Source: Streptomyces sp. V3I8 (lineage in GTDB: Bacteria > Actinomycetota > Actinomycetes > Streptomycetales > Streptomycetaceae). Taken from it: 64,000 nucleotides of DNA. The stretch lies in assembly GCF_030817535.1 (NCBI RefSeq), contig NZ_JAUSZL010000004.1:62001-126000 (forward strand), in the 5' to 3' direction. Made by a program: the position numbers and the translations under genes. This document shows positions 8,426-18,447 of this stretch, one piece after another. The number at the start of each line of letters is the position of its first letter. The first letter of the stretch is position 1. The notes under the pieces were generated by a model that did not search any database, had not been told where the DNA came from, and worked only from the letters and a program-made list of their open reading frames with translations.

Positions 8426-8797
8426 TCAGGCGCGGTCGTGTGTCGACATCTGGGCGATGCACGGCAGCAGGCTCCGGGTGAAGGTCGCCACGAAGCCCTC
8501 CGGGGTATCGGTGTCCCGCGGGCGCGTCAGATACGGCTTCAGCCTGCGTTCCACGTCCCGCACGCCCGGCTGTGCGGCCATGTGGCGGGCCACCGCCTCC
8601 AGATCTCCCTCGTACTCGATCACCCGCACCAGTGCGGCGCCGCGCAGGAAGACCGCGGTGGCGAGGATGCGGGTCGTCTCCTTCCCGTCCGGGTCGGGCA
8701 CGGACGCCGAGGGGACGCGTCGGAAGGAGCCGAAGATCTCCTTGAGCTCCTCCTCGCAGCCGTCCTTGATGTCGTAGGTGAGGGCGGCGAGCGGCAT
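8426..8797 (-). CDS. SchA/CurD-like protein, second copy
   Basis: The 123-residue product starts at ATG 8797 behind TGGAGG. It shares the family skeleton with the copy at 6418: MPLAALTYDIKDGCEEELKEIF, then LVRVIEYEGDLEAVARHMAAQ and a C-terminal RSLLPCIAQM. Pentangular polyphenol clusters may carry more than one such gene. The divergent TcmI-like cyclase gene starts 196 bp away. The region between them carries the best SARP repeats of the window, so both directions may be controlled together. Confidence 0.85.
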   Translation of the reverse strand: MPLAALTYDIKDGCEEELKEIFGSFRRVPSASVPDPDGKETTRILATAVFLRGAALVRVIEYEGDLEAVARHMAAQPGVRDVERRLKPYLTRPRDTDTPEGFVATFTRSLLPCIAQMSTHDRA

Positions 8798-8861
8798 GGC
8801 GGCCTCCAGGCTTCGTGGACCGGAACGGACCGCAGGATCCCACCGGGGCGTTGTGCCGTCC

Positions 8862-8930
8862 TCGAGTCCCGCTGAGCGCGGCCGCGGTACAGCTTGTTTC
8901 GAGGGGGGATCGAGCCTGCTGCCCAACCCT
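8862..8930 (+). promoter_or_regulatory. SARP operator repeats before the PKS core operon
   Basis: Two pairs of direct heptamers are present. TCGAGTC (8862-8868) and TGAGCGC (8873-8879) are 11 bp apart, and TCGAGGG (8899-8905) and TCGAGCC (8910-8916) are 11 bp apart. Eight bases after the last heptamer is AACCCT (8925-8930) in the -10 position. The same 11-bp/8-bp geometry ending in NACCCT recurs before the amidotransferase gene at 21353. The operon starting at 8993 is the likely target. Confidence 0.65.
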
Positions 8931-8992
8931 GCTGTCCTGCACCGCCGGTGACGCCGGCCGTGCTCCCACCCGTGCAGTCAAGGAGGTAGCCG

Positions 8993-9328
8993 GTGCATCG
9001 GACGCTCATCGTGGCTCGGATGGACCCGAAGGACTCCGAGTCCGTCGCCACGGTCTTCGAGGAGTCGGATTCCACCGATCTGCCGCACGTGATCGGTGTG
9101 GCGCGGCGGACCCTGTTCTCCTTCCACGATCTCTACTTCCACCTCGTCGAGGCGGACCAGGACATCTCACCCAATCTCTACCGGGCCCGCAGCCATCCCC
9201 TCTACCGGCGCATCAACACCGGCCTGGGGGAATGGATCTCGCCCTACGACCCGAACTGGCAGGAGCCCAAGGACGCCATGGCCTCGCCGTTCTACGTGTG
9301 GACCCCGGAGGGGGGACGGATCCGATGA
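8993..9328 (+). CDS. TcmI-like polyketide cyclase
   Basis: This 111-residue protein starts at GTG 8993 behind a perfect AAGGAGG. RTLFSFHDLYFHLVE and DISPNLYRARSHPLYRRIN mark it as a member of the TcmI/WhiE-type cyclase family (PF04673), ferredoxin-fold enzymes that close a later ring of tetracenomycin and pentangular polyphenols. It is the first gene of a long plus-strand operon. Its stop overlaps the cupin start as ATGA. Confidence 0.9.
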   Translation: MHRTLIVARMDPKDSESVATVFEESDSTDLPHVIGVARRTLFSFHDLYFHLVEADQDISPNLYRARSHPLYRRINTGLGEWISPYDPNWQEPKDAMASPFYVWTPEGGRIR

Positions 9329-9762
9329 CGGCGCCCACCGACGCCCGGCGGCTGCGCGTCAACGAGGCCGACGCCAGGCCCAACCGCCGGCGCGGCGGGG
9401 ACATCCGGGTCACCCTCTCCCCGGTGACGGTCGGTTCGACCTCCGGGTTCGGCGGCATCCTCAGCCTGGAGCCGGGCGAGTTCGTGACCGAGCACTACCA
9501 CCCCTACTCCGAGGAGTTCCTGCACGTCGTCACCGGGGCCCTGGAGATCGCGGTGGACGGCACGAAGGTGTCCCTGGGGCCCGGTGACTCGCTGCTGGTC
9601 CCGATCGGCGCGCGGCACCGGCTGGTCAACACCGGTGCCGGCCGGGCGCGCTGTGTCTTCCATCTGTCCCCGCTGGCGCCACGGCCCGAGCTGGGCCATG
9701 TGGACACCGAGGACCCCGTGGACCGGACGGCGCCGCAGCCGCAGGTCGGGGGGACACCGTGA
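9325..9762 (+). CDS. TcmJ-like cupin protein
   Basis: This 145-residue single-domain cupin has the metal-site motif [16 protein letters not shown] (near 55-70) and a second half [21 protein letters not shown]. Small cupins of this kind (TcmJ, WhiE ORF II) accompany TcmI and TcmN type cyclases and help them give the correct ring pattern. Overlaps at both ends (ATGA with the cyclase, GTGA with KS-alpha) show tight translational coupling. Confidence 0.87.
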   Translation: MTAPTDARRLRVNEADARPNRRRGGDIRVTLSPVTVGSTSGFGGILSLEPGEFVTEHYHPYSEEFLHVVTGALEIAVDGTKVSLGPGDSLLVPIGARHRLVNTGAGRARCVFHLSPLAPRPELGHVDTEDPVDRTAPQPQVGGTP

Positions 9763-11042
9763 CCGCTCAGGGCGCCGGCGGCGGGCGGGCGGTGATCACC
9801 GGGATCGGGATGGTCGCCCCCGGCGGCATCGGCCGCAAGGCCGCCTGGGAGTTGCTGGCGGCGGGCCGCACCGCCACCCGCCGGATCACCCTCTTCGACC
9901 CTGCCCCCTTCCGCTCCCAGGTCGCCGCCGAGGTCGACTTCGACCCGGTGGCGAACGGCCTGACGGTCCGCGAAGCGCGCCGCATGGACCGGGCCGCGCA
10001 GTTCGCCGTGGTCTGCGCCCGTGAGGCGCTGTCCGACAGCGGCGTCGACCTGCCCGGCACGGAGCCGGACCGCGTCGCCGTGTCCCTGGGCAGCGCGGTG
10101 GGCTGCACCATGGGCCTGGAGGAGGAGTACGCCGTGCTCAGCGACGGCGGCCGGCAGTGGCTGGTGGACCACCGCTACGGCGTCCCCCAGTTGTACGGCT
10201 ACATGGCGCCCAGCACGCTGGCCGTCGAGGTGGCCCGCGAGGTCGGCGCCGAGGGTCCCGTCGCCCTGATCTCCACCGGCTGCACGTCCGGCCTGGACGC
10301 CATCGGCCACGGCGCGCGGCTCATCGAGGAGGGCGGCGCGGATGTCGTCGTCGCGGGCGCCACCGAGGCTCCGCTCTCCCCCATCACCTCCGCCTGTTTC
10401 GACGCCATCCGTGCCACGACCTCCAACAACGCCGACCCCGAGCACGCCTCCCGCCCTTTCGACCGGGAGCGGGACGGCTTCGTGCTCGGTGAGGGCGCCG
10501 CCGTGCTGGTGCTGGAGGACAAGAGGGCCGCCGAACGGCGCGGCGCCCATGTCTACGCCGAGATCGTCGGCTTCGCGGCCCGCAGCAACGCCTTCCACAT
10601 GACCGGGCTGCGCCCGGACGGCCGCGAGATGGCCGAGGCCATCACCCGCGCACTGGAGCGTGCCCGGCTGGACGCGACCGCCGTGGACTACATCAACGCC
10701 CACGGCTCGGGGACCAAGCAGAACGACCGGCACGAGACCGCCGCCTTCAAACGGAGCCTCGGCGAGCACGCCCGGGCCGTCCCGGTCAGCTCCATCAAGT
10801 CGATGATCGGGCACTCGCTGGGCGCCATCGGCTCGCTGGAGGTCGCGGCGTGCGCCCTGGCCCTGGAACACCAGGTCGTGCCGCCGACCGCGAACCTGCT
10901 CACCCCCGACCCGCAGTGCGACCTGGACTACGTGCCCCGGGTCGCCCGGGAGCACCGGATGGACGTGGTGCTCAGCGTCGGCAGCGGCTTCGGCGGCTTC
11001 CAGAGCGCGATGGTGCTGGCCGGTCCCGGCGCCGTGCGGTGA
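9759..11042 (+). CDS. Type II PKS ketosynthase alpha subunit
   Basis: This 427-residue beta-ketoacyl synthase condenses malonyl units on the acyl carrier protein. The active-site cysteine is in [14 protein letters not shown] (Cys175). The two histidines are in [10 protein letters not shown] and [12 protein letters not shown], so the catalytic triad is complete. GTG 9759 overlaps the cupin stop. It works as a heterodimer with the next gene. The cyclase set around it suggests a long pentangular-type chain, but chain length cannot be read from the sequence by eye. Confidence 0.96.
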   Translation: MTAQGAGGGRAVITGIGMVAPGGIGRKAAWELLAAGRTATRRITLFDPAPFRSQVAAEVDFDPVANGLTVREARRMDRAAQFAVVCAREALSDSGVDLPGTEPDRVAVSLGSAVGCTMGLEEEYAVLSDGGRQWLVDHRYGVPQLYGYMAPSTLAVEVAREVGAEGPVALISTGCTSGLDAIGHGARLIEEGGADVVVAGATEAPLSPITSACFDAIRATTSNNADPEHASRPFDRERDGFVLGEGAAVLVLEDKRAAERRGAHVYAEIVGFAARSNAFHMTGLRPDGREMAEAITRALERARLDATAVDYINAHGSGTKQNDRHETAAFKRSLGEHARAVPVSSIKSMIGHSLGAIGSLEVAACALALEHQVVPPTANLLTPDPQCDLDYVPRVAREHRMDVVLSVGSGFGGFQSAMVLAGPGAVR

Positions 11043-11185
11043 AAGACGTCCCCCCTGTCCTGGGAGGCCGAGCCCGCGGGGATGCGTCCGGCGCCCGCGC
11101 GGCCACGGCCGGCCCCGCCGCACCCGTCCGGGAACCCCCGGCGTGGTTGTCCTGAAACCGCCTACCCACTTGTTAGGAGCGCGCG

Positions 11186-12415
11186 TTGAGCAGCGCCGCC
11201 ACCGCACCGTTGATCACGGGGATCGGGATCACCGCGCCGACCGGCCTGGGGGCCGGCCGGCACTGGGAGTCGGTGCTCGCCGGTAAGTCCGGCATCGCCC
11301 GGATCAGCCACTTCGATCCGTCCGGCTACCCGGTTCGCTTCGCCGGGGAGGTGGACGCCTTCGAGACCGCCGGGAAGGTGCCCGGCCGGGTCGCGAAGGA
11401 GACCGACCGGTGGACCCACCTCGCCCTGGTCGCCGCCGACGAAGCCCTGGCCGACGCCGGCGCCGACCCGGCGGCGTTTCCCGAGTACGGCATGGCGGTG
11501 GTGACCTCGTCCTCCTCCGGCGGTACCGCGTTCGGCCAGCACGAGATGGAGAACCTCTACCTGCACGACTCCGGCTGGGTGAGCGCCTACCAGTCGATCG
11601 CCTGGTTCTACGCCGCCACCAGCGGGCAGATCTCCATCCGGCACGGTATGCGCGGCTCCTCCGGGGTGCTCTGCTGCGAGCAGGCCGGCGGGCTGGACGC
11701 CCTCGCCCAGGCGCGGCGCCTGCTGCGGGACGGCGCGGCCCTGGTGGTCAGCGGCGGCACCGACGCGTCGCTGTGCCCGTACGGCCTGACCGCGCAGCTG
11801 AGCACCGGCCTGCTGTCCACAGTGGCCGATCCCTACCGCGCCTACCTGCCCTTCGACGCGGCCGCCTGTGGCTTCCTGCCCGGCGAGGGCGGGGCGATCC
11901 TGACCCTGGAGGATCCGCGGGACGCCGCGGCCCGCGGGCACCGCGGTGGCTACGCCCAGGTGCTCGGTCACGCCGCGGGGTTCGATCCCGTGCCGGGGAC
12001 CGGCCGTCCGCCCGCGCTGCGCCGCACCATCGAACGTGCCCTGACGGACGCCGGTCTGGCACCGCGGGACATCGACGCCGTGTTCGCCGACGCCGCCGGT
12101 GTACCCGAGCTGGACGCGATCGAGGCCCGGGCGCTGGGCGAGGTCTTCCGTCCGTACGGTGTGCCCGTGACCGCGCCCAAGGTCCTGACCGGGCGGCTGT
12201 ACGGCGGTGGCGCGCCGTTGGACGTGGCCACCGCCGCGATCTCGCTGCGCGAACAGGTCCTGCCGCACACCCCGGCCCCGATCACCCCCGACCCCGCCCA
12301 CCGCCTCGACCTGGTGCGGGACGAGCCGCGCCGGATCGCGCTGGGTGCCGTGCTCGTGCTCGCCCGTGGGCACGGCGGCTTCAACTCCGCGCTGGTGCTG
12401 GGCCGCTGGACGTGA
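11186..12415 (+). CDS. Type II PKS chain length factor (KS-beta)
   Basis: The 409-residue protein is homologous to KS-alpha but has glutamine in place of the active-site cysteine (CCEQAGGLDAL, Gln166), the hallmark of chain length factors. It starts with the rare codon TTG at 11186, 7 bases after TAGGAG, leaving 143 bp after KS-alpha. Most type II PKS pairs overlap or nearly touch at this junction, so the gap and weak start are unusual and could alter the balance of the two subunits. No better in-frame start is visible upstream. Confidence 0.93.
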   Translation: MSSAATAPLITGIGITAPTGLGAGRHWESVLAGKSGIARISHFDPSGYPVRFAGEVDAFETAGKVPGRVAKETDRWTHLALVAADEALADAGADPAAFPEYGMAVVTSSSSGGTAFGQHEMENLYLHDSGWVSAYQSIAWFYAATSGQISIRHGMRGSSGVLCCEQAGGLDALAQARRLLRDGAALVVSGGTDASLCPYGLTAQLSTGLLSTVADPYRAYLPFDAAACGFLPGEGGAILTLEDPRDAAARGHRGGYAQVLGHAAGFDPVPGTGRPPALRRTIERALTDAGLAPRDIDAVFADAAGVPELDAIEARALGEVFRPYGVPVTAPKVLTGRLYGGGAPLDVATAAISLREQVLPHTPAPITPDPAHRLDLVRDEPRRIALGAVLVLARGHGGFNSALVLGRWT

Positions 12416-12952
<537 letters not shown>

Positions 12953-12955
12953 GTC

Positions 12956-13417
12956 GTGGTCAGCTGGCTGCTGCCGCTGGTCCTGCTGCTCAACGGGCTG
13001 TCGGCCGGCGTGCTGCTCGGCACGCTGCTCGGCGGGTTCCCGCTGCTGGCATCGCTGCCGGAGGACCAGTACGTGCAGGCCCATGCCTTCTTCGCCGGGC
13101 GCTACGACCCCTGGATGCCGGCCTGTCTGATGGGTGCGCTGGCCGGCGACGTCCTGCTGGCCACCGATGTGCGCCGCGGCGTCGCCGCCGGGCTGCTGGC
13201 ACTGGCCGCGCTGCTCTGCACCGCCACCCTGGTGATCTCGCTCACCCAGAACGTGCCCACCAACAGGTGGGTGCGCAGCGTCGACCCCGCCGACCTGCCG
13301 CACGACGTGGACATCCCCGCCCTGCGGGAGCGCTGGGGGCGATGGAACCGGCTGCGCGGAACCCTGACCATCCTCGCGCTGGCCGCCAACTGTACGGCCC
13401 TGGCCACCTTGCTGTGA
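12956..13417 (+). CDS. DUF1772 anthrone-oxygenase-like protein, second copy
   Basis: This 153-residue integral membrane protein starts at GTG 12956. It has hydrophobic segments at about 3-30, 55-70, 73-93 and 135-153, and the family signatures [18 protein letters not shown] and [11 protein letters not shown]. It resembles the protein at 5957. By family analogy it may oxidise an anthrone-like ring without a cofactor. Confidence 0.8.
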   Translation: MVSWLLPLVLLLNGLSAGVLLGTLLGGFPLLASLPEDQYVQAHAFFAGRYDPWMPACLMGALAGDVLLATDVRRGVAAGLLALAALLCTATLVISLTQNVPTNRWVRSVDPADLPHDVDIPALRERWGRWNRLRGTLTILALAANCTALATLL

Positions 13418-13449
13418 CCATCGCCCGGACCCCATTCGAGGAGCGACCC

Positions 13450-14211
13450 ATGCAACCGAACGACCTTGGCCTGTCCGGTAAGAAAGCCGTCGTCACCGGG
13501 GGCGTGCGCGGCATCGGCCGCGGCATCGTCCTCGCCCTGGCCCGGGCGGGGGTGTCCGTGGCCACCAACCACCGCCAGGACAGCGCCTTCGCGGACAGCC
13601 TCCAGCACGAGCTGAAGGAGATCGGCGGTGACCACCTGCTGCGGCGGGCCGACCTGGCCGACGCGGACCAGGCCACCGCGTTCGTCCGGGAGGCCGGGGA
13701 GCACTACGGCCGCATCGACCTGATCGTCAACAACGCCGGTGCCATCAGCCACATCCCGTACGGCGACCTGCCGGTGGAGGAGTGGAAACGCATCATCGAC
13801 ATCAACCTCACCGGCCCTCATCTGATCATCCAGGGTGCGCTGGACCATCTCGGCGAGGGTTCCTCGGTGGTCAACATCGGTTCCAAGGCCGCCGAGGCCG
13901 GCGTGCCCAACCGCGCCCACTACACCGCCACCAAGTCCGCGCAACTGGGCCTGACGCGCTCGTTGTGCAAGGAACTGGGCCCGCGCGGCATCCGCGTCAA
14001 CACCCTGCTCCTCGGCGTCATCCAGACCGAGGCCTTCGACGACAAGCCGGCCGAGCAGCGCGAGCAGGCCCTGGCGATGTACAGCCGCAAGACGGCGCTG
14101 GGCCGGCTGGGCCGGCCGGACGAGGTGGCCGGGGCCGTGCTGTGGCTGGCCAGTGACCTCTCCAGCTATGTCACCGGCGCCGCCATCGGCGTGGACGGGG
14201 GCATCTCCTGA
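13450..14211 (+). CDS. FabG-like SDR ketoreductase
   Basis: This 253-residue SDR starts at ATG 13450 behind GAGGAGCG. The cofactor motif is TGGVRGIG (about 18-25), NNAG lies near 98, and the catalytic YTATK is present. The ending [19 protein letters not shown] is typical of FabG enzymes. Its stop overlaps the ABM gene as TGATG. In aromatic clusters such enzymes reduce a keto group of the polyketide or a quinone intermediate. Confidence 0.88.
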   Translation: MQPNDLGLSGKKAVVTGGVRGIGRGIVLALARAGVSVATNHRQDSAFADSLQHELKEIGGDHLLRRADLADADQATAFVREAGEHYGRIDLIVNNAGAISHIPYGDLPVEEWKRIIDINLTGPHLIIQGALDHLGEGSSVVNIGSKAAEAGVPNRAHYTATKSAQLGLTRSLCKELGPRGIRVNTLLLGVIQTEAFDDKPAEQREQALAMYSRKTALGRLGRPDEVAGAVLWLASDLSSYVTGAAIGVDGGIS

Positions 14212-14528
14212 TGACCTTCCGGGTGATGCTGCGCATGGAGATCAGACCAGGCACGGAGGACGCCTTCGAACGGGAGTGGCACGAGGGCACCGCGGCCGTC
14301 ACCGGTCATCCCGCCAACCTGGGTCAGTGGCTGGCGCGGAGCACCGCGGCGCCCTGCGCCTACTACATCGTCAGCGACTGGGTGGACGAGAGCGGCTTCC
14401 GCGCCTTCGAGTCCGGCACGGCGCATGTCGCGCACCGCGAGCGGCTGCACGTCTTCCGGGCCGGTGCCACCTTCGACACCATGCGCGTGGTGTCGCACAT
14501 CCCGGGGAGGGCGTCCGATGCCGGGTGA
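14211..14528 (+). CDS. ABM-family monooxygenase-like protein
   Basis: This 105-residue ferredoxin-fold protein reads FRVMLRMEIRPGTEDAFEREW, with YYIVSDWVDESGFRAFE and a histidine-rich HVAHRERLHVF. It belongs to the antibiotic biosynthesis monooxygenase superfamily (TcmH/ActVA-Orf6 relatives), cofactor-free oxygenases that turn naphthacenones or anthrones into quinones. The protein at 31324 is a close paralog with the same motifs. The stop lies inside the next ABM gene, giving an 11-bp overlap. Confidence 0.82.
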   Translation: MTFRVMLRMEIRPGTEDAFEREWHEGTAAVTGHPANLGQWLARSTAAPCAYYIVSDWVDESGFRAFESGTAHVAHRERLHVFRAGATFDTMRVVSHIPGRASDAG

Positions 14529-14832
14529 GGTGCTGGTGATCATCCATCACCAGGCCCGCGACGAGGACGAATGGGCGGCCATCCAGCAGGCGTATCGGCA
14601 AGTCAGCAGTCGGCTGGCGGGCGTGCCCGGACTGCTCGGCAACGAGCTGATGCGCTCTGCCGCCGACCCCAGCTCCGTGGCCGTGGTCAGCCGCTGGCGT
14701 GATCTGGCGGCGTTCCAGGAGTGGGAGCAGGGCGGTGCGCACCGCGAGACCACCGCCTCCCTGCGGCCCTACCGGGACAGCCGGCTGCCGGTGCCGTTCG
14801 GCGTCTACCGAATCGAGGCCGCTTACCACTAG
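14518..14832 (+). CDS. ABM-family monooxygenase-like protein
   Basis: This 104-residue protein starts at ATG 14518 behind GGGGAGG. EVLVIIHHQARDEDEWAAIQ, VVSRWRDLAAFQEWEQ and a C-terminal PFGVYRIEAA fit the ABM ferredoxin-like fold. It is divergent from its neighbour at 14211, so the two may form a heterodimer or act on different rings. It overlaps the preceding gene and is followed 20 bp later by an SDR. Confidence 0.78.
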   Translation: MPGEVLVIIHHQARDEDEWAAIQQAYRQVSSRLAGVPGLLGNELMRSAADPSSVAVVSRWRDLAAFQEWEQGGAHRETTASLRPYRDSRLPVPFGVYRIEAAYH

Positions 14833-14852
14833 CGGCGAAGGAGGACCACATC

Positions 14853-15590
14853 ATGGAACAGGGACTGGCGGGCAAACGGGTCCTGGTCACCGGCGGCACC
14901 CGCGGCATCGGCAGGGCCACCGTGCTCGGCTTCGCCCGGGCCGGCGCGCGGCTGGCGGTGGTGGCGCGCGGGACCGGCGAGGACGCCGAGCGCCTGGAAC
15001 GCGAGTTGAAGGAGATCGGCGCGCACCACACGCTGCTGCGTGCCGACGTGACCGACTCCGCGCAGGTCGCCGCGGCGCTTGCGCAGTGCCGCGAGCAGTT
15101 GGGCGGGCTGGACGTGCTGGTCAACAATGTCGGGGTGGACGGCGCGGTGTGGTTCGCCGACCTGGACGAGAACGAGTGGCACCGGGTGCTGGACCACAAC
15201 CTCACCAGCGCCTACCTGGTCACCCAGGCGGCGCTGGAGCTCCTGGCCGACGGCTCGTCGATCATCAACATCGGTTCCTCGGTGGCGATGCGCGGGCGGG
15301 TGCGCGGTGTGCACTACACCGCCGCCAAGGCCGCCCTGGTGGGTCTGACACGCGCGCTGTGCAAGGAGCTGGGTCCGCGCGCCATCCGCGTCAACACGGT
15401 GGCCCCCGGGCTGACCGAGACGGAACCGGGCGCCGGGCTGCCCCCCGAGGCGGTGGAACACATCGTCGGCATGACCGCGCTCGGCCGGATCTGCCAGCCC
15501 CAGGACGTGGCCGGGGCCGTGCTGTTCCTGGCCGGCGACACCTCCCGCTACATCAGCGGGGTGACCTTGAACGTCGACGGCGGGGTGTGA
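14853..15590 (+). CDS. FabG-like SDR, partner of the downstream LLM enzyme
   Basis: This 245-residue protein has TGGTRGIG, NNVG in place of the usual NNAG, a YTAAK catalytic pair and a C-terminal SGVTLNVDGG. ATG 14853 follows GAAGGAGG. Only 6 bp separate it from the LLM oxidoreductase gene. The same SDR plus LLM pair occurs in inverted form at 20473/19567, suggesting an ancestral cassette duplication. A quinone or ketone reduction step is likely. Confidence 0.87.
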   Translation: MEQGLAGKRVLVTGGTRGIGRATVLGFARAGARLAVVARGTGEDAERLERELKEIGAHHTLLRADVTDSAQVAAALAQCREQLGGLDVLVNNVGVDGAVWFADLDENEWHRVLDHNLTSAYLVTQAALELLADGSSIINIGSSVAMRGRVRGVHYTAAKAALVGLTRALCKELGPRAIRVNTVAPGLTETEPGAGLPPEAVEHIVGMTALGRICQPQDVAGAVLFLAGDTSRYISGVTLNVDGGV

Positions 15591-15596
15591 GCGGCG

Positions 15597-16463
15597 GTGG
15601 CAGGGATCGAGATCGGGGTGGCGCTGCCCACCACCGTCCCCGACAAGGACGCGCCCGCGCTGCCGCAGTGGGCGCGGCGGGCCGAGGAACTCGGCTTCGC
15701 GAGCCTCGGCGTGCTGGACCGGCTGGTGTACGACAACTTCGAGCCGCTGACCGCGCTCGCCGCGGCGGCGGCGGTCACCAGCCGTATCCGGCTGGCCAGC
15801 ACCATCCTGATCGCGGCCTGCCGCGGTGCCGCCGCGCCGCTGGCCAAGCAGGCGGCCACCGTGGACGCGCTCAGCGGCGGACGGCTGGTGCTCGGCCTGG
15901 CGGCCGGGGGCAGGGAGGACGACTACCGGGCGGCCGGTGTCGCCTACGGCGGTCGAGGTGCCCGGCTGGACGCCCTGGTCGGCGAGATGCGGGAGATCTG
16001 GGCGGGACACGGACCCGAACCCGGGATCGGCCCGCGCCCCCACCGGGGCACGATCCCGCTGCTGTTCGGAGGGCACGCGCCCACCGCGATGCGGCGCGCC
16101 GCCCGTTACGGCACCGGCTGGATCGCCGGCGGCAGCTCCGTCACCGCGTACGCCGACCTGGTGGGGCGGGTCCGTCAGGAGTGGGCGCTGCAGGGCCGGA
16201 CCGACCGGCCGCGGATGGTCGCGCTGGTGTACGCCTGTCTGGGGCAGGATGCCGAGCGGCGTGCGGCGGACTATCTGCGCGGCTACTACTCGTTCATCGG
16301 GGCCAAGGCGGACCGGGCGGCTTCCGGCGTGCTGGTGGACGCCGGGGCGCTGGGCGAGGCCATCGCCGGCTACGCCGAGAGCGGCTGCGACGAGTTGATC
16401 GTGCTGCCGTGCACCGCGGATCCGCTTCAGCTGGACCTGCTGGCGAAGGCCGCGCTGGGCTGA
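15597..16463 (+). CDS. LLM-class flavin/F420-dependent oxidoreductase
   Basis: This 288-residue TIM-barrel protein begins IGVALPTTVPDKDAPALPQWARRAEELGF. SGGRLVLGLAAGGREDDYRAAG and a glycine-rich GGHAPTAMRRAARYGTGWIAGGS segment follow. These are signatures of the luciferase-like superfamily, whose cluster members use FMN or F420 in hydride transfer or Baeyer-Villiger chemistry. Its paralog at 19567 shares the frame of motifs. It ends the plus-strand operon, before a strong hairpin. Confidence 0.88.
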   Translation: MAGIEIGVALPTTVPDKDAPALPQWARRAEELGFASLGVLDRLVYDNFEPLTALAAAAAVTSRIRLASTILIAACRGAAAPLAKQAATVDALSGGRLVLGLAAGGREDDYRAAGVAYGGRGARLDALVGEMREIWAGHGPEPGIGPRPHRGTIPLLFGGHAPTAMRRAARYGTGWIAGGSSVTAYADLVGRVRQEWALQGRTDRPRMVALVYACLGQDAERRAADYLRGYYSFIGAKADRAASGVLVDAGALGEAIAGYAESGCDELIVLPCTADPLQLDLLAKAALG

Positions 16464-16506
16464 GGGGGGGTGGGGTCGGGGCGGCAGCACCACGGAAAGG
16501 GCGGGG

Positions 16507-16549
16507 CGTGAGGGGGGGCGGGACCTGAAGGTCCCGCCCCCCCCTCACG
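16507..16549. terminator. Bidirectional hairpin terminator
   Basis: CGTGAGGGGGGG...GGGACC pairs with GGTCCC...CCCTCACG across a TGAA loop, with one unpaired C. It lies between the convergent LLM and FAD monooxygenase genes. Confidence 0.85.
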
Positions 16550-16588
16550 TGTGTGCGGCGGTGCCGGCGGTCCGCTGCGGGCGCGGTG

Positions 16589-18226
16589 TCACCGGCCGGC
16601 GGGGGCAGGGGCGTGACCCGCGGCGCGCGCCAGTGACGTGCGGATCCGCGCCAGGGCCTGCGCCAGGTCGCCGGCCGGATGCGGGGACCGCCAGGCGACC
16701 ATGGCGTCCGGACGCACCAGGACCGCGCCGCCCTCGTGGACGCCGAAGGCCTGTGCCCAGTCGCGGTCCTGCGGCACCAGTTCCCCGTCGGGGCCCAGCA
16801 CATGGGTGCGCAGCGACAGGCCCAGCTCGTCGGCCACCGACCGCGCGGCCTGCGCCCAGTGCCGGGCCGCCGGTGAGGAGTCCGTCAGCAGCACGTGGTC
16901 GTCCCAGAACAGGTCGATGGTCGAGATCCGCTCGCCGTCGCGTTCCAGCCACACATGCGGGGCCCGGGTCCCCGGCTCGCCCTCCAGCCGCAACTCGGGG
17001 GTGAGCACCGGGCGGTCGGCCGGCGCCGAGACGGACGAGGAGGAGTACCGGTAGCCGAGGGTGACGATGATGTCGTCCACCATCGACCGCTTGTCCTCGT
17101 CGGTGGCGTAGCCGTGCCGGATGCGGTTGCGCACCAGGGCCTGTGCGGCCATGGCGCTGCCCACCGCGTGCCGCTCCTCGTGGTAGGTGTCCAGCAGGGC
17201 CGCGCCGCCCCGGCCCTGCAGCACGGCGGCCAGCTTCCAGGACAGGTTGTGCGCGTCGTGGATGCCGGTGTTGGCTCCGAAGCCGCCGGCCGGCGGGTGC
17301 ACGTGCGCGGCGTCCCCGGCCAGGAAGACCCGGTCGACGCGAAAGCGCTCGGCCACCAGCTGGGCCCCCTCCCAGGGGATCTTCGCGACGATCTCCACGT
17401 CCAGGTCCGCCCTGCCCGCTGCGGTGCGGATGATCTGCGCACACCGTTCGTCGGTGAAGTCCTCGGGCTTCTCCCCCTGGTGCGGGTGGTACAGCGGTGC
17501 GGCGAGCCAGGGGCTGCACCCGTGCAGCCGGGACAGGCCCGTCAGCGTCCCGGAGGCCGAGGCGTAGAACAGGATGAACCGGTGGTCCTTCAGGAGCATC
17601 TCCAGGTCGTTCGAGTGGAAGTAGATGCTCAGTGCGTCGAACACCGTGCCGCGGCCGTGGCGGGGAACGCCGAGCAGAGCGCGCACGGTGCTGTTGGTGC
17701 CGTCCGCCGCGACCACGTAGTCGGCGCGCACGGTGATCCGCCTGCCGCTGTGCTGTTCCTCGGCGACGGCCGTGACCCCGTCCGGGTCCTGGCGCAGTTC
17801 CACCAGCTTCGTTCCGAAGCGGATGTCCGCGCCCAGGGCGCCGGCCTTCTCGGCGAGCACCCGCTCGTAGCGGTCCTGGCCGCAGCCCATCACCCGCTCC
17901 GGGCTGATGGAGGGTCCGTCGAGGGAGGGCCGTTCCACCGTGACCGCCTCAGCGACCTGGGCGAAGGTCTCCGCCTGGATGATGCCGCCCTCGAAGTCGG
18001 GGTGCGAGTCCCCGATCTCCAGGGCGCGGATGTCCGGTCCCAGGCCGGCGGAGCGGAACATCTCCAGGGTCCGCGCCTGCAGACCCGGGGCACGCGGCAG
18101 CGTCGACGTACCGTCCCGCTTCTCCACAAGCATCGTGCCGACCCCGTGTCGTTGGCTGAACAGTGCGGTGGACAGCCCCACGGGGCCGCCTCCCACGATC
18201 AGCACCGGGACTCTCACGTCGTGCAT
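16589..18226 (-). CDS. FAD-dependent aromatic hydroxylase (PgaE/RdmE class)
   Basis: This 545-residue enzyme starts at ATG 18226 behind GAGGGG. It has the FAD fingerprint VLIVGGGPVGLSTAL near the N-terminus, a central DYVVAADGTNSTVR and the GD motif FLAGDAAHVHPPAGGFGANTGI. A thioredoxin-like C-terminal domain (about 400-540) ends with DGELVPQDRDWAQAFGVHEGGAVLVRPD. This matches group A hydroxylases of angucycline and anthracycline clusters that hydroxylate or Baeyer-Villiger-oxidise polycyclic quinones using NADPH and O2. The upstream in-frame extension to 18292 looks non-coding. Confidence 0.9.
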   Translation of the reverse strand: MHDVRVPVLIVGGGPVGLSTALFSQRHGVGTMLVEKRDGTSTLPRAPGLQARTLEMFRSAGLGPDIRALEIGDSHPDFEGGIIQAETFAQVAEAVTVERPSLDGPSISPERVMGCGQDRYERVLAEKAGALGADIRFGTKLVELRQDPDGVTAVAEEQHSGRRITVRADYVVAADGTNSTVRALLGVPRHGRGTVFDALSIYFHSNDLEMLLKDHRFILFYASASGTLTGLSRLHGCSPWLAAPLYHPHQGEKPEDFTDERCAQIIRTAAGRADLDVEIVAKIPWEGAQLVAERFRVDRVFLAGDAAHVHPPAGGFGANTGIHDAHNLSWKLAAVLQGRGGAALLDTYHEERHAVGSAMAAQALVRNRIRHGYATDEDKRSMVDDIIVTLGYRYSSSSVSAPADRPVLTPELRLEGEPGTRAPHVWLERDGERISTIDLFWDDHVLLTDSSPAARHWAQAARSVADELGLSLRTHVLGPDGELVPQDRDWAQAFGVHEGGAVLVRPDAMVAWRSPHPAGDLAQALARIRTSLARAAGHAPAPAGR

Positions 18227-18318
18227 CCGTATCCCCTCGTCGCCGATTCCGTCGATGAAGTGCGTGGAGCCGTGCCAGGTGGGCCGCGGCACTACATGAC
18301 AGGGGTAGGAGGGCGGAC

Positions 18319-18347
18319 TCGAGCGATCGTGGCGCAGGGCTCGGGGC
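18319..18347. promoter_or_regulatory. Possible SARP heptamers between divergent genes
   Basis: TCGAGCG (18319), TGGCGCA (18330) and TCGGGGC (18341) repeat with 11-bp spacing between the FAD hydroxylase and the methyltransferase. Only the first and third match well. No clear -10 is at the expected distance. Confidence 0.3.
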
Positions 18348-18447
18348 CCGGCGCGGCCGGTGCCCGGCCGGGCCGCTCCAGCGCTTTGCGAGCCCTGCTC
18401 GAAGGGAGGTTGGGAGGTTCGGGCGACCGATGCGGAAAGGAGCTCCC

